This document shows, in pieces, positions 1 to 7,476 of a stretch of DNA of 40,711 nucleotides. The stretch is from positions 1 to 40,711 of the forward strand of contig JAEEQN010000029.1 in the NCBI GenBank assembly GCA_016285345.1, given 5' to 3'. The notes beneath the pieces were generated by a model. That model was not told the DNA's origin and made no database searches. It saw only the letters and a program-made list of their open reading frames with translations. The translations under genes were made by a program, and so were the position numbers. The DNA is from Victivallales bacterium. GTDB taxonomy: Bacteria; Verrucomicrobiota; Lentisphaeria; Victivallales; UBA1829. Every line of letters starts with the position of its first letter. Position 1 is the first letter of the stretch.

Positions 1-259
1 TGCTCGGGTGTTTCGCGTAGGAAACGCCGTTCAGGTTCGAGGTCACGCGGAGCGTCTGCCCTTTGTCGCCGAAGACCTCGATGTTTTTCGTGAGATTTCC
101 GGCCTTGATCTGAAGTCCGGCGTCGGTCGCCTTGTACTCGAATGCGTCGTCGGCGGACACGGTTCCGGCGGCGAGCGCGGCGAGTGCGCACAGGAACGCT
201 GCCGTGTGCATCCGGACGAATCCGGGCATGGGCACATGTTGTTTTTTGCGGAACGTCAT
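1..259 (-). CDS. Secreted protein, N-terminal part only (runs off the left edge)
   Basis: An open frame reads leftward from ATG at 259-257 off the window edge, giving 86 codons. The start has an AAAGGAG Shine-Dalgarno about 11 nt upstream. The N terminus is basic (MTFRKKQHVPM), followed by a hydrophobic stretch (TAAFLCALAALAAG) and a likely signal-peptidase site after TVSA, before DDAFEYKATD. The mature start (DAGLQIKAGNLTKNIEVF, then LRVTSNLNGVSYAKHPS) is beta-rich. It would suit the N-terminal sandwich domain of a glycoside hydrolase such as GH31 or GH36, but too little is present to assign a family. A promoter overlapped by an inverted repeat lies upstream (332-364), so expression is probably regulated. 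The signal peptide is clear; the enzymatic role is a guess. Confidence 0.7.
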   Translation of the reverse strand, partial: MTFRKKQHVPMPGFVRMHTAAFLCALAALAAGTVSADDAFEYKATDAGLQIKAGNLTKNIEVFGDKGQTLRVTSNLNGVSYAKHPS

Positions 260-335
260 ACGGAATCTGGCTCCTTTCGTGGAAAGTTGAGTTGATTGGA
301 ACGTGTTTCGTGTCGGTAATCGTTTCTTTCGCTTA

Positions 336-364
336 ACACTACCACGCGTTAAGAATAAAGTCAA
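336..364 (-). promoter_or_regulatory. Sigma-70-type promoter of the leftmost gene, overlapped by an operator-like inverted repeat
   Basis: On the minus strand, TTGACT (364-359) is separated by 17 bp from TAGTGT (341-336). An inverted repeat, CTTAAC (332-337) and GTTAAG (348-353), covers the -10 box and part of the spacer. This is the expected position for a repressor that blocks RNA polymerase. The boxes and the repeat are visible; the regulator is unknown. Confidence 0.5.
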
Positions 365-370
365 ACAGAT

Positions 371-416
371 GTCCGTAAAAATCCGCTATTATCTGAAATA
401 ATCCAGTTTTACGGAC
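371..416. repeat. 46-nt nested inverted repeat
   Basis: GTCCGTAAAA (371-380) and TTTTACGGAC (407-416) are perfect 10-nt inverted arms. Inside them ATTAT and ATAAT can pair again around a short loop. The site lies just upstream of the promoter of the leftmost gene. It could be a binding site for a large regulator or a structured RNA segment. No gene explains it. Confidence 0.5.
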
Positions 417-435
417 GTTACAAAAACGTTAAAAA

Positions 436-475
436 GACGGCCCCGCCCAAAAACACGGAAAAGAGCGGAGCCGTC
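436..475 (-). terminator. Intrinsic terminator-like hairpin facing left
   Basis: The arms 436-446 and 465-475 pair at 10 of 11 positions around an 18-nt loop. Read on the minus strand, the stem is followed directly by five T residues (435-431) and then by more T-rich sequence. No convincing minus-strand gene lies upstream of it, between here and glnN, so it may end an antisense or small RNA transcript. Confidence 0.45.
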
Positions 476-505
476 AAGTCTGTGTCCGGCAGTCCGGAGC
501 ATGTC

Positions 506-534
506 GTGCCGGGAGCAGAAGGCGGCCCCGGCAC
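506..534. repeat. GC-rich hairpin in the glnN upstream region
   Basis: GTGCCGGG (506-513) and CCCGGCAC (527-534) form a perfect 8-bp stem with a 13-nt loop. With the structures at 371-416 and 436-475 it makes a run of three hairpins in 165 nt of non-coding DNA. I looked for hallmark motifs of 4.5S/SRP RNA, tmRNA, RNase P RNA and 6S RNA and did not find them. Confidence 0.4.
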
Positions 535-696
535 AAAGACATCTCCCAGCGGGTGCGAGGAAGAACCCGGATTGCGGAAAGAACCAGATATTTGATTTGA
601 AGCATAACGCATGCCAGTTTTTGCGGAAAAAGCGCCGCACACGGCTTTTGCGTGAAAAAGACGCAAAGAAATGATGAAAAAGGATGCGTCCGCCAC

Positions 697-724
697 TGGA
701 AATCCTGTAAAAGCAGGGTATATT
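697..724 (+). promoter_or_regulatory. Possible distal sigma-70-type promoter for glnN
   Basis: TGGAAA (697-702), a 16-bp spacer and TATATT (719-724) face glnN. The -10 box equals the one seen before several genes in the window, but the -35 box is weak. If real, it would give a basal transcript with a roughly 195-nt leader in addition to the sigma-54 transcript. Confidence 0.3.
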
Positions 725-784
725 ATTATGATATGTCCGCGGTTTCTGCCGAAAAGCATGCCGTTTCGATGTCCGGGAGGCGCA

Positions 785-800
785 TTTTTGTTTACAAAAA
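785..800. promoter_or_regulatory. Palindrome, candidate enhancer site upstream of the sigma-54 promoter
   Basis: TTTTTGT (785-791) and ACAAAAA (794-800) are perfect inverted arms around TT. The site lies about 100 bp upstream of the predicted sigma-54 start, where activators of this promoter class bind. A second candidate, TTTGCGT (647-653) with ACGCAAA (661-667), lies further upstream. Neither resembles the enterobacterial NtrC consensus. Confidence 0.3.
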
Positions 801-834
801 ATGTGAATCCGACTGGAATGTTTACGTTTTGTGT

Positions 835-853
835 AAAACCGGAATCCGGTTTT
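835..853. promoter_or_regulatory. Perfect palindrome next to the sigma-54 promoter
   Basis: AAAACCGG (835-842) and CCGGTTTT (846-853) are perfect 8-nt arms with the 3-nt spacer AAT, ending 15 bp before the -24 box. This could be an operator, or a small terminator-like hairpin that shields the sigma-54 start from upstream read-through, since four T residues close the stem. Confidence 0.4.
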
Positions 854-868
854 TGCCTGAAACAAAGT

Positions 869-884
869 TGGCACGGGATATGCT
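869..884 (+). promoter_or_regulatory. Sigma-54 (RpoN) promoter of glnN
   Basis: TGGCACGGGATATGCT matches the -24/-12 consensus TGGCACG-N4-TTGCW at every defined base except one (A for T at the first base of TTGC). The GG and GC dinucleotides are at the canonical spacing. The predicted start is near 895, about 33 nt before the glnN ATG. Sigma-54 control of glutamine synthetase is classical for nitrogen-regulated genes, which supports the call. Confidence 0.75.
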
Positions 885-927
885 TCAAAGCGGCAGACAA
901 CCTCAACAACCCAAGGAGTTGGACAGT

Positions 928-3063
928 ATGAGCTATCTGAACAGGATCAACGCGATCAACGCGGTCGCAGAGTTCCCCGCATCGGAACCCGCGCCCGCAG
1001 CCCCCATCGAACCCGATCACAACTACGCGGAAGACGTCTTCGACGCCGCCTCCATGCGCGAGTATCTGCCGAAGGACATCTGCGGCAAGTTGCTCGCGAC
1101 CATCGAGACCGGAGCGCCGCTTGACGTTGATATCGCCGCCGACGTGGCCCACGCCATGAAGAAGTGGGCTCTCGAACGCGGCGCGACGCACTACACGCAC
1201 TGGTTCCAGCCGCTGACCGGATCGACCGCCGAAAAACATGACGCTTTCCTTGAGATCAAGGACGGCAAGCCCATCCAGTCCTTCTCCGGCAAGAACCTGA
1301 TCGTCGGCGAACCGGACGCTTCCAGCTTCCCGTCGGGCGGCATCCGTTCTACGTTCGAGGCGCGCGGCTACACCGCCTGGGATCCGACCAGTCCGGCGTT
1401 CATCAAGCGCCACGGCAACGGCGCCACGCTGTGCATCCCGACCGCGTTCTGCGCGTACACCGGCGAAGCGCTCGACAAGAAGACCCCGCTGCTGCGTTCC
1501 ATGCAGGCGCTTTCCGTCGCGACGAAGCGCCTCATGAAGTGCTTCAACCTGCCCGAGGAAAAGGTCGAGATCACGCTCGGCGCGGAACAGGAATATTTCC
1601 TGATCGACAAGCATTTCTACCTCATGCGCCCGGACCTCGTCCAGACCGGCCGTACCGTGTTCGGCGCGCCTCCGGCGAAGCACCAGCAGCTTGAGGATCA
1701 CTATTTCGGATCCATCAAACTGCGCGTGCTGAACTTCATGACCGAGGTCGAAAACGAACTCTGGAAGCTCGGCATCCCGGCGAAGACGCGCCACAACGAA
1801 GTCGCGCCCGCCCAGTTCGAGCTCGCGCCGATGTTCGAGGAAGTCAACCTCGCGTGCGACCATAACATGCTCATCATGGAAGTGCTCCGCCAGGTCGCCG
1901 GGCGCTACGGTTTCGTCTGCCTGCTCCATGAAAAGCCGTTCGCGGGCGTGAACGGTTCCGGCAAGCACAACAACTGGGCCGTTTCCTACGGCAAGACCAA
2001 TCTGCTCAATCCGGGCAGCGATCCGCGCCAGAACGCCATCTTCCTGACCGTGCTCTGCGCGATCATCGAGGCCATCGACAAGCATGCCGACCTTCTCCGC
2101 GCCACCGTGACCGGAGCGGGCAACGACCACCGCCTCGGCGCGAACGAAGCGCCGCCGGCCGTCATCTCCATGTACCTCGGCGACCAGCTCGCCGACGTGA
2201 TCGATCAGCTCGAGCACAACGAGGTCAAGACCAGCCGCAGCGCGGGCGCCATGCGCATCGGCGTCGACACGCTCCCGCCGCTCCCGAAGGACGCGACCGA
2301 CCGCAACCGCACCAGCCCGTTCGCGTTCACCGGAAACAAGTTCGAATTCCGCGCGCCCGGCTCCAGCCAGTCCTGCGCCGGGCCGAATACCGTCCTGAAC
2401 GTGATCATTTCCGAGGCGTTCGAGCGTATTGCCTCCGTGCTGGAGAAGCTCCCGAAGAAGGACTTCCACGACGGTCTCCAGAAGGAACTCCGCAAGATCA
2501 TTCGCACGCACAAGCGCATCATCTTCAATGGCGACGGCTATGCCGACAACTGGCTGAAAGAAGCCGCGAAGCGCGGCCTGCCGAACGCCAAGACCACGAT
2601 GGACGCGCTCCGCTGCCTCACCGCGCCCGCAAACGTGAAGATGTTCGAGAGGTACCATGTCTACACGAAGCGCGAGCTCGAATCCCGCTACGAAGTCTTC
2701 CTCGAGGACTACCACCGCAGAATCCATATCGAGGGCGAAGTCGCGCTCGAAATCGCCACGAGCATGATCTATCCCGCCGTCGCGCAGGAATATGCCAAGC
2801 TCGCCGCCGCGGCCGCCGCTGGCAAGTCCGCCGGACTGAAGGGCGGCGTGAAGACGCTGTCCGCTTCCGCTTCCGACCTCGGCGCGAAGCTCGACGAGCT
2901 TAAGGTGAAGACCGATGCCCTCCGCAAGGCGCTCGGCGGACTCCACGAGGAAATCCTCGCCGCGATGGCCGATCTGCGCGTGACCGTCGACTCCATCGAG
3001 AAGAACGTCTCGGACGAAAGCTGGCCGCTGCCGAAGTACCGCGAAATGCTCTTCGTGTACTGA
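928..3063 (+). CDS. glnN: Glutamine synthetase type III (GSIII, GlnN)
   Basis: This enzyme makes glutamine from glutamate, ammonia and ATP in the cytoplasm. The 711-aa length fits the GSIII class (about 700-730 aa) and not GSI or GSII (about 350-470 aa). Characteristic GSIII stretches are ALERGATHYTHWFQPLTG near residue 90, the metal-binding GAEQEYFLID near 220, VAPAQFELAP near 295 and GKHNNWAVSYG near 345. The C-terminal 80 residues are Ala/Lys/Leu-rich and probably helical. The open frame extends upstream to 652, but ATG 928 is chosen because AAGGAG lies 9 nt before it, homology begins there, and the sigma-54 promoter lies inside the upstream part. The gene is monocistronic, with a strong terminator downstream. 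The sigma-54 promoter implies nitrogen control. Confidence 0.95.
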   Translation: MSYLNRINAINAVAEFPASEPAPAAPIEPDHNYAEDVFDAASMREYLPKDICGKLLATIETGAPLDVDIAADVAHAMKKWALERGATHYTHWFQPLTGSTAEKHDAFLEIKDGKPIQSFSGKNLIVGEPDASSFPSGGIRSTFEARGYTAWDPTSPAFIKRHGNGATLCIPTAFCAYTGEALDKKTPLLRSMQALSVATKRLMKCFNLPEEKVEITLGAEQEYFLIDKHFYLMRPDLVQTGRTVFGAPPAKHQQLEDHYFGSIKLRVLNFMTEVENELWKLGIPAKTRHNEVAPAQFELAPMFEEVNLACDHNMLIMEVLRQVAGRYGFVCLLHEKPFAGVNGSGKHNNWAVSYGKTNLLNPGSDPRQNAIFLTVLCAIIEAIDKHADLLRATVTGAGNDHRLGANEAPPAVISMYLGDQLADVIDQLEHNEVKTSRSAGAMRIGVDTLPPLPKDATDRNRTSPFAFTGNKFEFRAPGSSQSCAGPNTVLNVIISEAFERIASVLEKLPKKDFHDGLQKELRKIIRTHKRIIFNGDGYADNWLKEAAKRGLPNAKTTMDALRCLTAPANVKMFERYHVYTKRELESRYEVFLEDYHRRIHIEGEVALEIATSMIYPAVAQEYAKLAAAAAAGKSAGLKGGVKTLSASASDLGAKLDELKVKTDALRKALGGLHEEILAAMADLRVTVDSIEKNVSDESWPLPKYREMLFVY

Positions 3064-3098
3064 TTCTCAGCTGTTTCAGCTCAAATCTGAAAACGATC

Positions 3099-3136
3099 CC
3101 GGCCGTTCCGCAAATCCTGTGGACGGCCGGTTTTTC
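3099..3136 (+). terminator. Intrinsic terminator of glnN
   Basis: CCGGCCGT (3099-3106) pairs perfectly with ACGGCCGG (3123-3130), and two further C-G pairs follow across a one-base bulge. Five T residues (3131-3135) come directly after the stem. It lies 36 nt after the glnN stop. Confidence 0.85.
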
Positions 3137-3209
3137 CGTTTCATGACGTGTTACATGGATAAGAATCAAAAAAATTTAGAAAAATAACCGTTCAAGACGC
3201 CAAACTGGT

Positions 3210-3237
3210 TTGCATTTTTCAATTGACGTGATATATT
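3210..3237 (+). promoter_or_regulatory. Promoter of the GspC-like gene
   Basis: TTGCAT (3210-3215), a 16-bp spacer and TATATT (3232-3237) lie about 50 nt before the start codon. The -10 box is the one used repeatedly in this window. Confidence 0.5.
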
Positions 3238-3284
3238 GAAGCAAGAAGAAATCAGAACCGCCCCTTCCCAAGGAGTCCTCCGCT

Positions 3285-4235
3285 ATGAAATTCATGCTGA
3301 TCGCTCTGAACGTTTTACTTGTCGCAGCCGTCGCCCATCTCGCCTGGACGTATTCGTCCGAGCCGCTTACGTTTGCCTCGACGTCGAAAAAATTCTCGCC
3401 CGCCAAGCTGGAACGGAAGCGGACGACCGCGACCGTGAAACGTGTCGAGAAGAATCCGCTGGATTCCCCCGAAGTGACGGAAAAGAAGATCGCCGCCGTG
3501 CTGGACCGCAATATATTTAAAACGGAACGCGTGCCCGATGCGCCCGCGAACAAGAACGCCCAGCGGAACAATCAGCAGATCCGCGCGGACATGAGCCTGG
3601 TCGGTACATACGTCATCGGCGACTCCCTCGGCGCGATCATCCTCCAGCGGCTTCAGGGCAATTCCCAGCAGCAGTTGAAGGCGCTCCAGCAGAAAGAATA
3701 CGAACAGTATGCGCTGTCCTCCACCCGCGTGACCGATCCGAAGAAGAAAGCGGCGGCCGCGGCGGAAGCGGACGAGGACGCCGAAGAGAAGAAAGAGACC
3801 GGGGAACGCGATGCGGAAAAGGATCCCAGGCAGATCGTCATCGTCGGCGGCAGCCCCTCGATCTCCGCGAACAACGTGTTCCGTCAGCATCTGAAAGTCG
3901 GCGATACCACCGTGAACGGCTACAAGCTCGAAGAAGTGACCCGTACCTCCGCCGTGCTCACCAAGAACAACGAACGGATCGAACTTACATTGCTCACTCC
4001 GTCCGAGGCCAACAACATGACCCGTCAGCAGCGCAACAACAATAATAACAATCAGAACAAGAACAATAACAACCAGAACAACAATAACAACAATAACCGG
4101 AACCAGCAGAACAATAACAACCGGAACAACAATAACAACAATAATCGGAACCAGCAGAACAATAACAACCGGAATAACAACAATAACAACAACCGGAACA
4201 ACAATAACAACAACTGGAATCGGGACTGGTTCTGA
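3285..4235 (+). CDS. GspC-like type II secretion protein with a poly-asparagine tail
   Basis: This 316-aa protein has one N-terminal membrane segment (residues 4-21) followed by a basic linker. Two blocks then resemble the GspC homology region: VLDRNIFKTE with MSLVGTYVIGDSLGAIIL (about 75-125), and FRQHLKVGDTTVNGYKLEEV with TSAVLTKNNERIELTLL (about 204-245). GspC links the inner-membrane platform to the secretin in type II secretion. An Ala/Glu/Lys-rich insert (about 150-180) separates the two blocks. Residues 251-310 are 48 Asn out of 60, ending in WNRDWF. AAGGAG precedes ATG 3285. No other secretion-machine gene is adjacent; the only other related gene in the window is the pseudopilin at 17701-18591. 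The GspC assignment rests on fold-level resemblance and is moderately sure; the tail is unusual. Confidence 0.65.
   Translation: MKFMLIALNVLLVAAVAHLAWTYSSEPLTFASTSKKFSPAKLERKRTTATVKRVEKNPLDSPEVTEKKIAAVLDRNIFKTERVPDAPANKNAQRNNQQIRADMSLVGTYVIGDSLGAIILQRLQGNSQQQLKALQQKEYEQYALSSTRVTDPKKKAAAAAEADEDAEEKKETGERDAEKDPRQIVIVGGSPSISANNVFRQHLKVGDTTVNGYKLEEVTRTSAVLTKNNERIELTLLTPSEANNMTRQQRNNNNNNQNKNNNNQNNNNNNNRNQQNNNNRNNNNNNNRNQQNNNNRNNNNNNNRNNNNNNWNRDWF
4035..4214 (+). repeat. Asn-codon repeat tract, 48-nt period, inside the GspC-like gene
   Basis: This is 180 nt of mixed AAC/AAT codons. The unit RNQQNNNNRNNNNNNN (16 residues, 48 nt) starts at 4098 and again at 4146, followed by a partial third copy. 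Such a tract is prone to slippage, so its length may differ between strains. It is coding and in frame, not a CRISPR array. Confidence 0.85.
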
Positions 4236-4256
4236 TCCCGTCCAGTTGCGATTCAG

Positions 4257-4322
4257 GCCGGAGAACGGAAACGGCAGGCGGCGCCGGTCGCTTGAGTTGA
4301 TTTCGGATTCTCCGGCTTTTTT
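4257..4322 (+). terminator. Terminator-like hairpin after the GspC-like gene
   Basis: GCCGGAGAA (4257-4265) pairs perfectly with TTCTCCGGC (4308-4316), followed by TTTTTT (4317-4322). The loop is long (42 nt), so efficiency is uncertain. The next start codon is only 12 nt after the T run and has no clear Shine-Dalgarno, which is an unusually tight arrangement. Confidence 0.55.
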
Positions 4323-4334
4323 ATTCTCCCCGCC

Positions 4335-5765
4335 ATGAAACTCCGCTTTCTGATATTCCTGATCGTTTCGACCGTATTCGCCTTTCTGCTGGCGAAACAC
4401 GACGTGACGCACGTCGGGATCGAGACGTCGCGGTATTCGACGGTCGAGTCCGTGCTGGAACGCGGCACGTTCGCAATCGACGACAGTTTTTTCACGACCC
4501 CTGACAAGTGCGAACGCAACGGGCATTTTTACGGCGACAAGCCGCCCCTGCTGACGTTCTGCGCGATCGCATGGGGACGTGTGCTGAAGTGTTTCGGCGT
4601 GCGGTATCTGGAGGGGGACTACTGCCGCACGGTTTACCTGACCGGCGTGCTGACATTTATCCTTTCCTGCTTCACCGGATGGTTCTTTTACCTCGGACTG
4701 ATGCGGCGGCCGCGGATGCCGGAAAACTACCGGATCGCGATGTCCGTGCTGTCGGTCGTCTCCACGCTCGTGCTGTCCTATGCCGTCACGCTGAACAATC
4801 ACACGGTATGCGCGGCGGTGCTGATGGGGCTGATCCTGCTGCTGGAACGCTGCGAGGAGACCGGACTGACGCGTCTGCGCGCATTCCTGGCGGGCGTCCT
4901 GACCGGACTGATCCTGAACCTGGAGTTCGTGACGGGCGGCGTGCTGGGGATCGCGGTGTTTATCTTTGTCCTGACTTCGGTTTCGCCGCGCCGGATCGAA
5001 AACGCCCTGATGTACGCGGTCGGCGCGGGCCTGATGATCCTGCTTGAGGCGGGGATGAACATGCTTTCCTACGGTTCGCCTTTGCCGCTGTATCTCTTCA
5101 CGCACAAGCCGTCATTCGCGGAGAAAAACTACCTGACTTATGCCTTTAATATCCTGTTCGGATTCGAGGGATTCTTCCTGTACATGCCGGCTCTGCTGTT
5201 CGCCGGATTCGCCTGCGGCTCGGAACGCATGCGGCACGACCGGGTCTTTGTGTACATGATGGCCTCGACGGTTGCCGCGATTATCCTTTACATCGTCGGT
5301 ACGTCTGACTTCGGCGGCTGGTGCTACGGCTATCGCTTCCTGATCCCGTTCGCGCCTGTGTTGCTGTACTACATCGCGATCTGGTTCGGACGTCCCCGTC
5401 CGCGCCTGAAACGCTGGCACCTCTTCCGCCTGGCGCTGATTTGGGGTGTCGTGTTCTCCATTGTGGGCGTGATGAACCCGTGGAACGCCGGATACGAGGG
5501 ATCGAGCACCCCGAAGAACGCCCTGCCGAATCACTTCAAAAACGGTTTCCTCGCCAACGCGTTCGTGTTCTGCTGGCAGGTCTCGCCGAACTCCGCGCTC
5601 ACGCAGTTCTTCATGGACCGCGTCTACGGGCGGGAATACGCCATGCTGTATCTCCTGATGGAGCTGAACAACCGCAACGACCACGCCGGGCTTCAGCGCG
5701 TCATGGAACAGCTCCGGGGGGATATTGAGGAAGCGGCGGGCATGCCGGAAAACGCGCCGGAATAA
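4335..5765 (+). CDS. Polytopic membrane protein, GT-C (ArnT/PMT-like) glycosyltransferase candidate
   Basis: This 476-aa protein has about ten hydrophobic segments, beginning with LRFLIFLIVSTVFAFLLA at residues 3-20. The first outer loop contains IETSRYSTVESVLERGTF, then NGHFYGDKPPLLTF. This mirrors the loop of ArnT/PMT-type lipid-linked sugar transferases, where D/E-x-x-R-Y and a (D/E)KPPL motif follow the first membrane segment. The C-terminal 35 residues are soluble and acidic. The start at 4335 fits the first membrane segment but lacks a good ribosome site. It could instead be a related membrane protein without transferase activity. Its neighbours do not suggest a pathway. Confidence 0.55.
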   Translation: MKLRFLIFLIVSTVFAFLLAKHDVTHVGIETSRYSTVESVLERGTFAIDDSFFTTPDKCERNGHFYGDKPPLLTFCAIAWGRVLKCFGVRYLEGDYCRTVYLTGVLTFILSCFTGWFFYLGLMRRPRMPENYRIAMSVLSVVSTLVLSYAVTLNNHTVCAAVLMGLILLLERCEETGLTRLRAFLAGVLTGLILNLEFVTGGVLGIAVFIFVLTSVSPRRIENALMYAVGAGLMILLEAGMNMLSYGSPLPLYLFTHKPSFAEKNYLTYAFNILFGFEGFFLYMPALLFAGFACGSERMRHDRVFVYMMASTVAAIILYIVGTSDFGGWCYGYRFLIPFAPVLLYYIAIWFGRPRPRLKRWHLFRLALIWGVVFSIVGVMNPWNAGYEGSSTPKNALPNHFKNGFLANAFVFCWQVSPNSALTQFFMDRVYGREYAMLYLLMELNNRNDHAGLQRVMEQLRGDIEEAAGMPENAPE

Positions 5766-5786
5766 CCATTGTCCGTGCCATGACGC

Positions 5787-5835
5787 CATGCGCCGGAAAA
5801 CGAGCGCGGGAAGGTCGCGCGCGGGCATGTTTTTT
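5787..5835 (+). terminator. Terminator between the membrane protein gene and lysS
   Basis: Outer arms (from CATGC at 5787 and ending in GCATG at 5829) enclose a second GCGCG/CGCGC stem. Six T residues follow (5830-5835). The T run ends 2 nt before the lysS -35 box, so terminator and promoter abut. Confidence 0.55.
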
Positions 5836-5837
5836 CC

Positions 5838-5866
5838 TTGAAAAAACAGGGTTCAAGGTGTATATT
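5838..5866 (+). promoter_or_regulatory. Promoter of the lysS operon
   Basis: TTGAAA (5838-5843), a 17-bp spacer and TATATT (5861-5866) form a near-ideal housekeeping promoter. The predicted start is about 36 nt before the lysS ATG. Confidence 0.7.
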
Positions 5867-5909
5867 ATATTTTCCGCTTAATCCCATCTTTTGACGAAGG
5901 AACAGACTC

Positions 5910-7409
5910 ATGTCCGACGAAATCATCTCCGCAGAAGCCGAGCAGAAGCAGCTCGACGATATTTTCTCCCAGCGCAAGGCGAAAGCCGAAGAACTCCGTG
6001 CCGCGGGCATCGCCCCGTACGGCGTCTTCGTGGACAACATCATCCCGACGACCGAAGCGCGCGCGAAATACGTGCCGGACGTGGAGAACACCGAACTCGT
6101 GACCGTCGCGGGCCGCATCATGACGTTCCGCGTGATGGGCAAAGCGACGTTCCTGCACATCAAGGACCAGCACGGCAGCCTCCAGCTGTACGCCCAGCGC
6201 GACCTGCTCGGCGAGGAGGAATACAAGCGCTTCAAACGCCTCGATCCGGGCGACATTATCGCCGCCTCCGGCCACATGTTCGTGACGAAGACCGGCGAGA
6301 TCACGCTGAAGATGCACTCCTACACGATGCTCTCGAAATCCCTGCGTCCGCTGCCGGAGAAATTCCACGGCCTGACCGATATGGAACAGCGCTACCGCCA
6401 GCGTTACCTCGACCTCATCATGAACGACGAAAGCCGTTCCCTCTTCTTCAAGCGCATCCGGATCATCCGCGAAATCCGAAACTTCCTCGAATCGCGCGGA
6501 TTCCTGGAGGTCGAGACTCCGATGCTCCAGTACATCCCCGGCGGCGCCGCCGCCACGCCGTTCAAGACGCATTACAACGCGCTGGACTGCGACATGTTCA
6601 TGCGTATCGCGCCGGAACTCTACCTGAAGCGCCTCCTGGTCGGCGGATTCGAGAAGGTGTACGAGCTGAACCGCAACTTCCGCAACGAAGGCATCGACCG
6701 CCGCCATAACCCCGAATTCACCATGATCGAGATCTATCAGGCGTTCGGCAACTGCGAGACCATGATGGAGCTCATCGAGAGCATGGTCACGACCATCGCG
6801 CAGAAGGTGTTCGGGACCCTCCAGATCAAGCTCCCCGGCGACAAGGTCATCAACCTGGAACGCCCGTGGCGGCGCGCTCCGTACCGCGACCTCGTCCGCG
6901 AGCGCACGGGCCGTCAGGACTGGTTCGAGCTTCCGCGCGAAGAGAAATACAAACTCGCGAAGGAACTCGGCGCACAGGTGATGCCCGACTGGACCGACCT
7001 CGAGATCACGCATGAAATCTACGAAAAGCTGATCGAGCACACGCTCATCCAGCCGACCTTCGTCACGCGTCTCCCCGCCGAACTCGTCCCGCTCGCCAAG
7101 AAATGCGCCGACGATCCCGAAAGCGTGGACGTGTACGAGCTCGAGATCAACGGACAGGAAATCTCCCCCGGCTATTCCGAGCTCAACGACCCGATCGACC
7201 AGCGCAAGCGCTTCATGGAACAGGTCACGCTGTCCGGCAAGGACCCCGCGCAGGCGGTCGACGAGGACTTCCTCACCGCGCTCGAATACGGCATGCCTCC
7301 GGCGGGCGGCATGGGCATCGGCGTGGACCGCCTCGTCATGCTCCTGACCGGCACGGAATCCATCCGCGACGTCGTGCTCTTCCCGCAGCTCAAGCCGCGC
7401 CAGAACTGA
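5910..7409 (+). CDS. lysS: Lysyl-tRNA synthetase, class II
   Basis: This enzyme charges tRNA-Lys with lysine in the cytoplasm. The 499-aa length is typical. The N-terminal OB-fold anticodon-binding domain (about 60-165) includes VAGRIMTFRVMGKATFLHIKD. Class II motif 1 is in the region with FLEVETPMLQ, motif 2 is ELYLKRLLVGGFEKVYELNR then FRNEGIDRRHNPEFT, and motif 3 is GMPPAGGMGIGVDRLVMLLTG (positions about 7289-7354). AAGGA precedes ATG 5910. It is the first gene of a three-gene run with purO (67-nt gap) and the helicase gene (19-nt gap). Confidence 0.96.
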   Translation: MSDEIISAEAEQKQLDDIFSQRKAKAEELRAAGIAPYGVFVDNIIPTTEARAKYVPDVENTELVTVAGRIMTFRVMGKATFLHIKDQHGSLQLYAQRDLLGEEEYKRFKRLDPGDIIAASGHMFVTKTGEITLKMHSYTMLSKSLRPLPEKFHGLTDMEQRYRQRYLDLIMNDESRSLFFKRIRIIREIRNFLESRGFLEVETPMLQYIPGGAAATPFKTHYNALDCDMFMRIAPELYLKRLLVGGFEKVYELNRNFRNEGIDRRHNPEFTMIEIYQAFGNCETMMELIESMVTTIAQKVFGTLQIKLPGDKVINLERPWRRAPYRDLVRERTGRQDWFELPREEKYKLAKELGAQVMPDWTDLEITHEIYEKLIEHTLIQPTFVTRLPAELVPLAKKCADDPESVDVYELEINGQEISPGYSELNDPIDQRKRFMEQVTLSGKDPAQAVDEDFLTALEYGMPPAGGMGIGVDRLVMLLTGTESIRDVVLFPQLKPRQN

Positions 7410-7476
7410 GCCCGTTTCCTCCTCACGCATTTCCCAAACAATGACAACCTTTTTCAAGTCTGAAAGGACCACGACC

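Noticed and set aside
436..640. Known structural RNA (4.5S, 6S, tmRNA, RNase P) before glnN
   Set aside because: The hallmark sequences of these RNAs were not found on either strand, although hairpins are present.
418..2946. Very long open frame on the minus strand opposite glutamine synthetase
   Set aside because: It is the antisense shadow of a high-GC gene: composition is biased to Arg, Glu, Gly and Val, with no domain and no ribosome site. The same applies to 3315-5105 minus, 10268-13414 plus, 13529-16771 plus, 25335-27719 plus and 38796-40700 minus.
4035..4214. Regular repeats that might suggest a CRISPR array or satellite
   Set aside because: The repeats are in frame Asn codons within a coding sequence, without spacers.
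7441..7476. Upstream start for the PurO-like protein
   Set aside because: It has no ribosome site and adds residues before the conserved MYLGR start, while ATG 7477 has AAAGGA at good spacing.
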